A stretch of 64,000 nucleotides of DNA from Bacillus sp. FJAT-22090 (lineage in GTDB: Bacteria; Bacillota; Bacilli; Bacillales_A; Planococcaceae). This document shows, one piece after another, positions 63,671 to 64,000 of the stretch. Every line of letters begins with the position of its first letter. The stretch's first letter is position 1. The notes under the pieces were generated by a model. That model saw nothing but the letters and a program-made list of their open reading frames with translations. It was not told where the DNA came from and did not search any database. Location: positions 124,001 to 188,000 of the forward strand of contig NZ_VEBK01000005.1 in assembly GCF_007676755.1 (NCBI RefSeq), given 5' to 3'. Made by a program: the position numbers and the translations under genes.

Positions 63671-64000
63671 TGAAAATCAATAACGTAGAACTACTTATTA
63701 GTGCAGTAAGACCAGCTCAATACCCGGAAGGTGATTTACCAGAATTTGCACTTGCAGGACGGTCAAATGTAGGGAAATCATCATTTATCAACAAAATGAT
63801 TGGTCGAAAAAGCATGGCTCGAATTTCTTCCAAACCAGGAAAAACACAAACATTAAATTTTTATAAATTAGAAGAAGATTTACTATTTGTGGATGTACCA
63901 GGATATGGGTATGCAAAAGTTTCTAAGTCAGAACGTGCGGCATGGGGAAAAATGATTGAAACGTACTTCACATCACGAAATGTGTTAAAAGCTGTAGTCC
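63670..64000 (+). CDS. engB: Ribosome biogenesis GTPase EngB/YsxC (3' truncated by the window)
   Basis: The first 110 codons of a TrmE-Era-EngA-EngB-type GTPase needed for 50S subunit assembly. The start is [21 protein letters not shown]1 P-loop is GRSNVGKSS, the G2 region is [13 protein letters not shown], and the G3 motif is [14 protein letters not shown] 63670 overlaps the lonA stop by one base, with GGAGG about ten bases upstream. The pair lonA-ysxC is the usual Bacillus order. The frame is open at the window end. Confidence 0.95.
   Translation, partial: MKINNVELLISAVRPAQYPEGDLPEFALAGRSNVGKSSFINKMIGRKSMARISSKPGKTQTLNFYKLEEDLLFVDVPGYGYAKVSKSERAAWGKMIETYFTSRNVLKAVV

Overview
The window is a low-G+C Firmicute chromosome, most likely an endospore-forming member of the Planococcaceae (Psychrobacillus-like; genus is inference). 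Spore genes (sspI, gerE behind a SigK-type promoter), a T-box before pheST, an L-box lysine riboswitch before lysC, aspartokinase II with an internal start, and the fadR/etf, sdhCAB, zapA-mutS2 and tig-clpX-lonA blocks follow a Bacillus-type gene order. Many starts are TTG or GTG behind strong GGAGG sites.

Layout: 1-4.3 kb holds a truncated M42 aminopeptidase, argF, and a minus-strand pair of FAD-linked D-2-hydroxyacid dehydrogenase and BASS-family transporter. 4.4-10 kb is sspI, a SpoU-type RNA methylase and the T-box-controlled pheST operon. 10-13.9 kb has an MFS transporter, three small genes (hypothetical, DUF402, GrpB) and a nitronate monooxygenase. 14.7-21.4 kb is rnhC facing zapA-cvpA-polX-mutS2-DUF350 plus an unlisted 26-residue membrane peptide. 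21.4-26.5 kb is the fatty-acid degradation cluster lcfA-fadR-fadB-etfB-etfA with a perfect FadR-type palindrome. 27.3-31 kb is trxA, uvrC and riboswitch-controlled lysC. 31.7-39.7 kb is yslB, sdhCAB, a thioesterase, gerE, a MarR regulator, racE, rph, an ITPase and a phosphodiesterase.

From 39.8 to 57.2 kb an accessory region interrupts the expected ysnB-to-ysoA order. Its first half (39,820-48,539) is bounded by two identical tRNA-Arg(UCU) genes. It carries a pnuC-nadR-nrtR NAD-salvage operon with a palindromic operator and visibly more G+C-rich codons, a decayed NADAR-like gene with two in-frame stops, and a row of ankyrin, DUF6508-like, DUF6678-like and TPR/SUKH proteins that resembles an orphan immunity bank. 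The second half has an amidohydrolase, an alanine/glycine symporter, a KGG-repeat stress protein behind a SigB-type promoter, a HELGH protein, a sucrose-phosphate-synthase/phosphatase-like pair and a teichoic-acid-type glycerophosphotransferase. The conserved backbone resumes with ysoA, tig, clpX, lonA and a truncated engB.

The most unusual signal is a family of four 600-670 bp intergenic elements (near 5.6, 14.0, 26.5 and 31.1 kb) with shared terminal inverted repeats, large G+C-rich inverted repeats and a central 21-bp tandem repeat. They look like non-autonomous (MITE-like) elements. None encodes a convincing protein.
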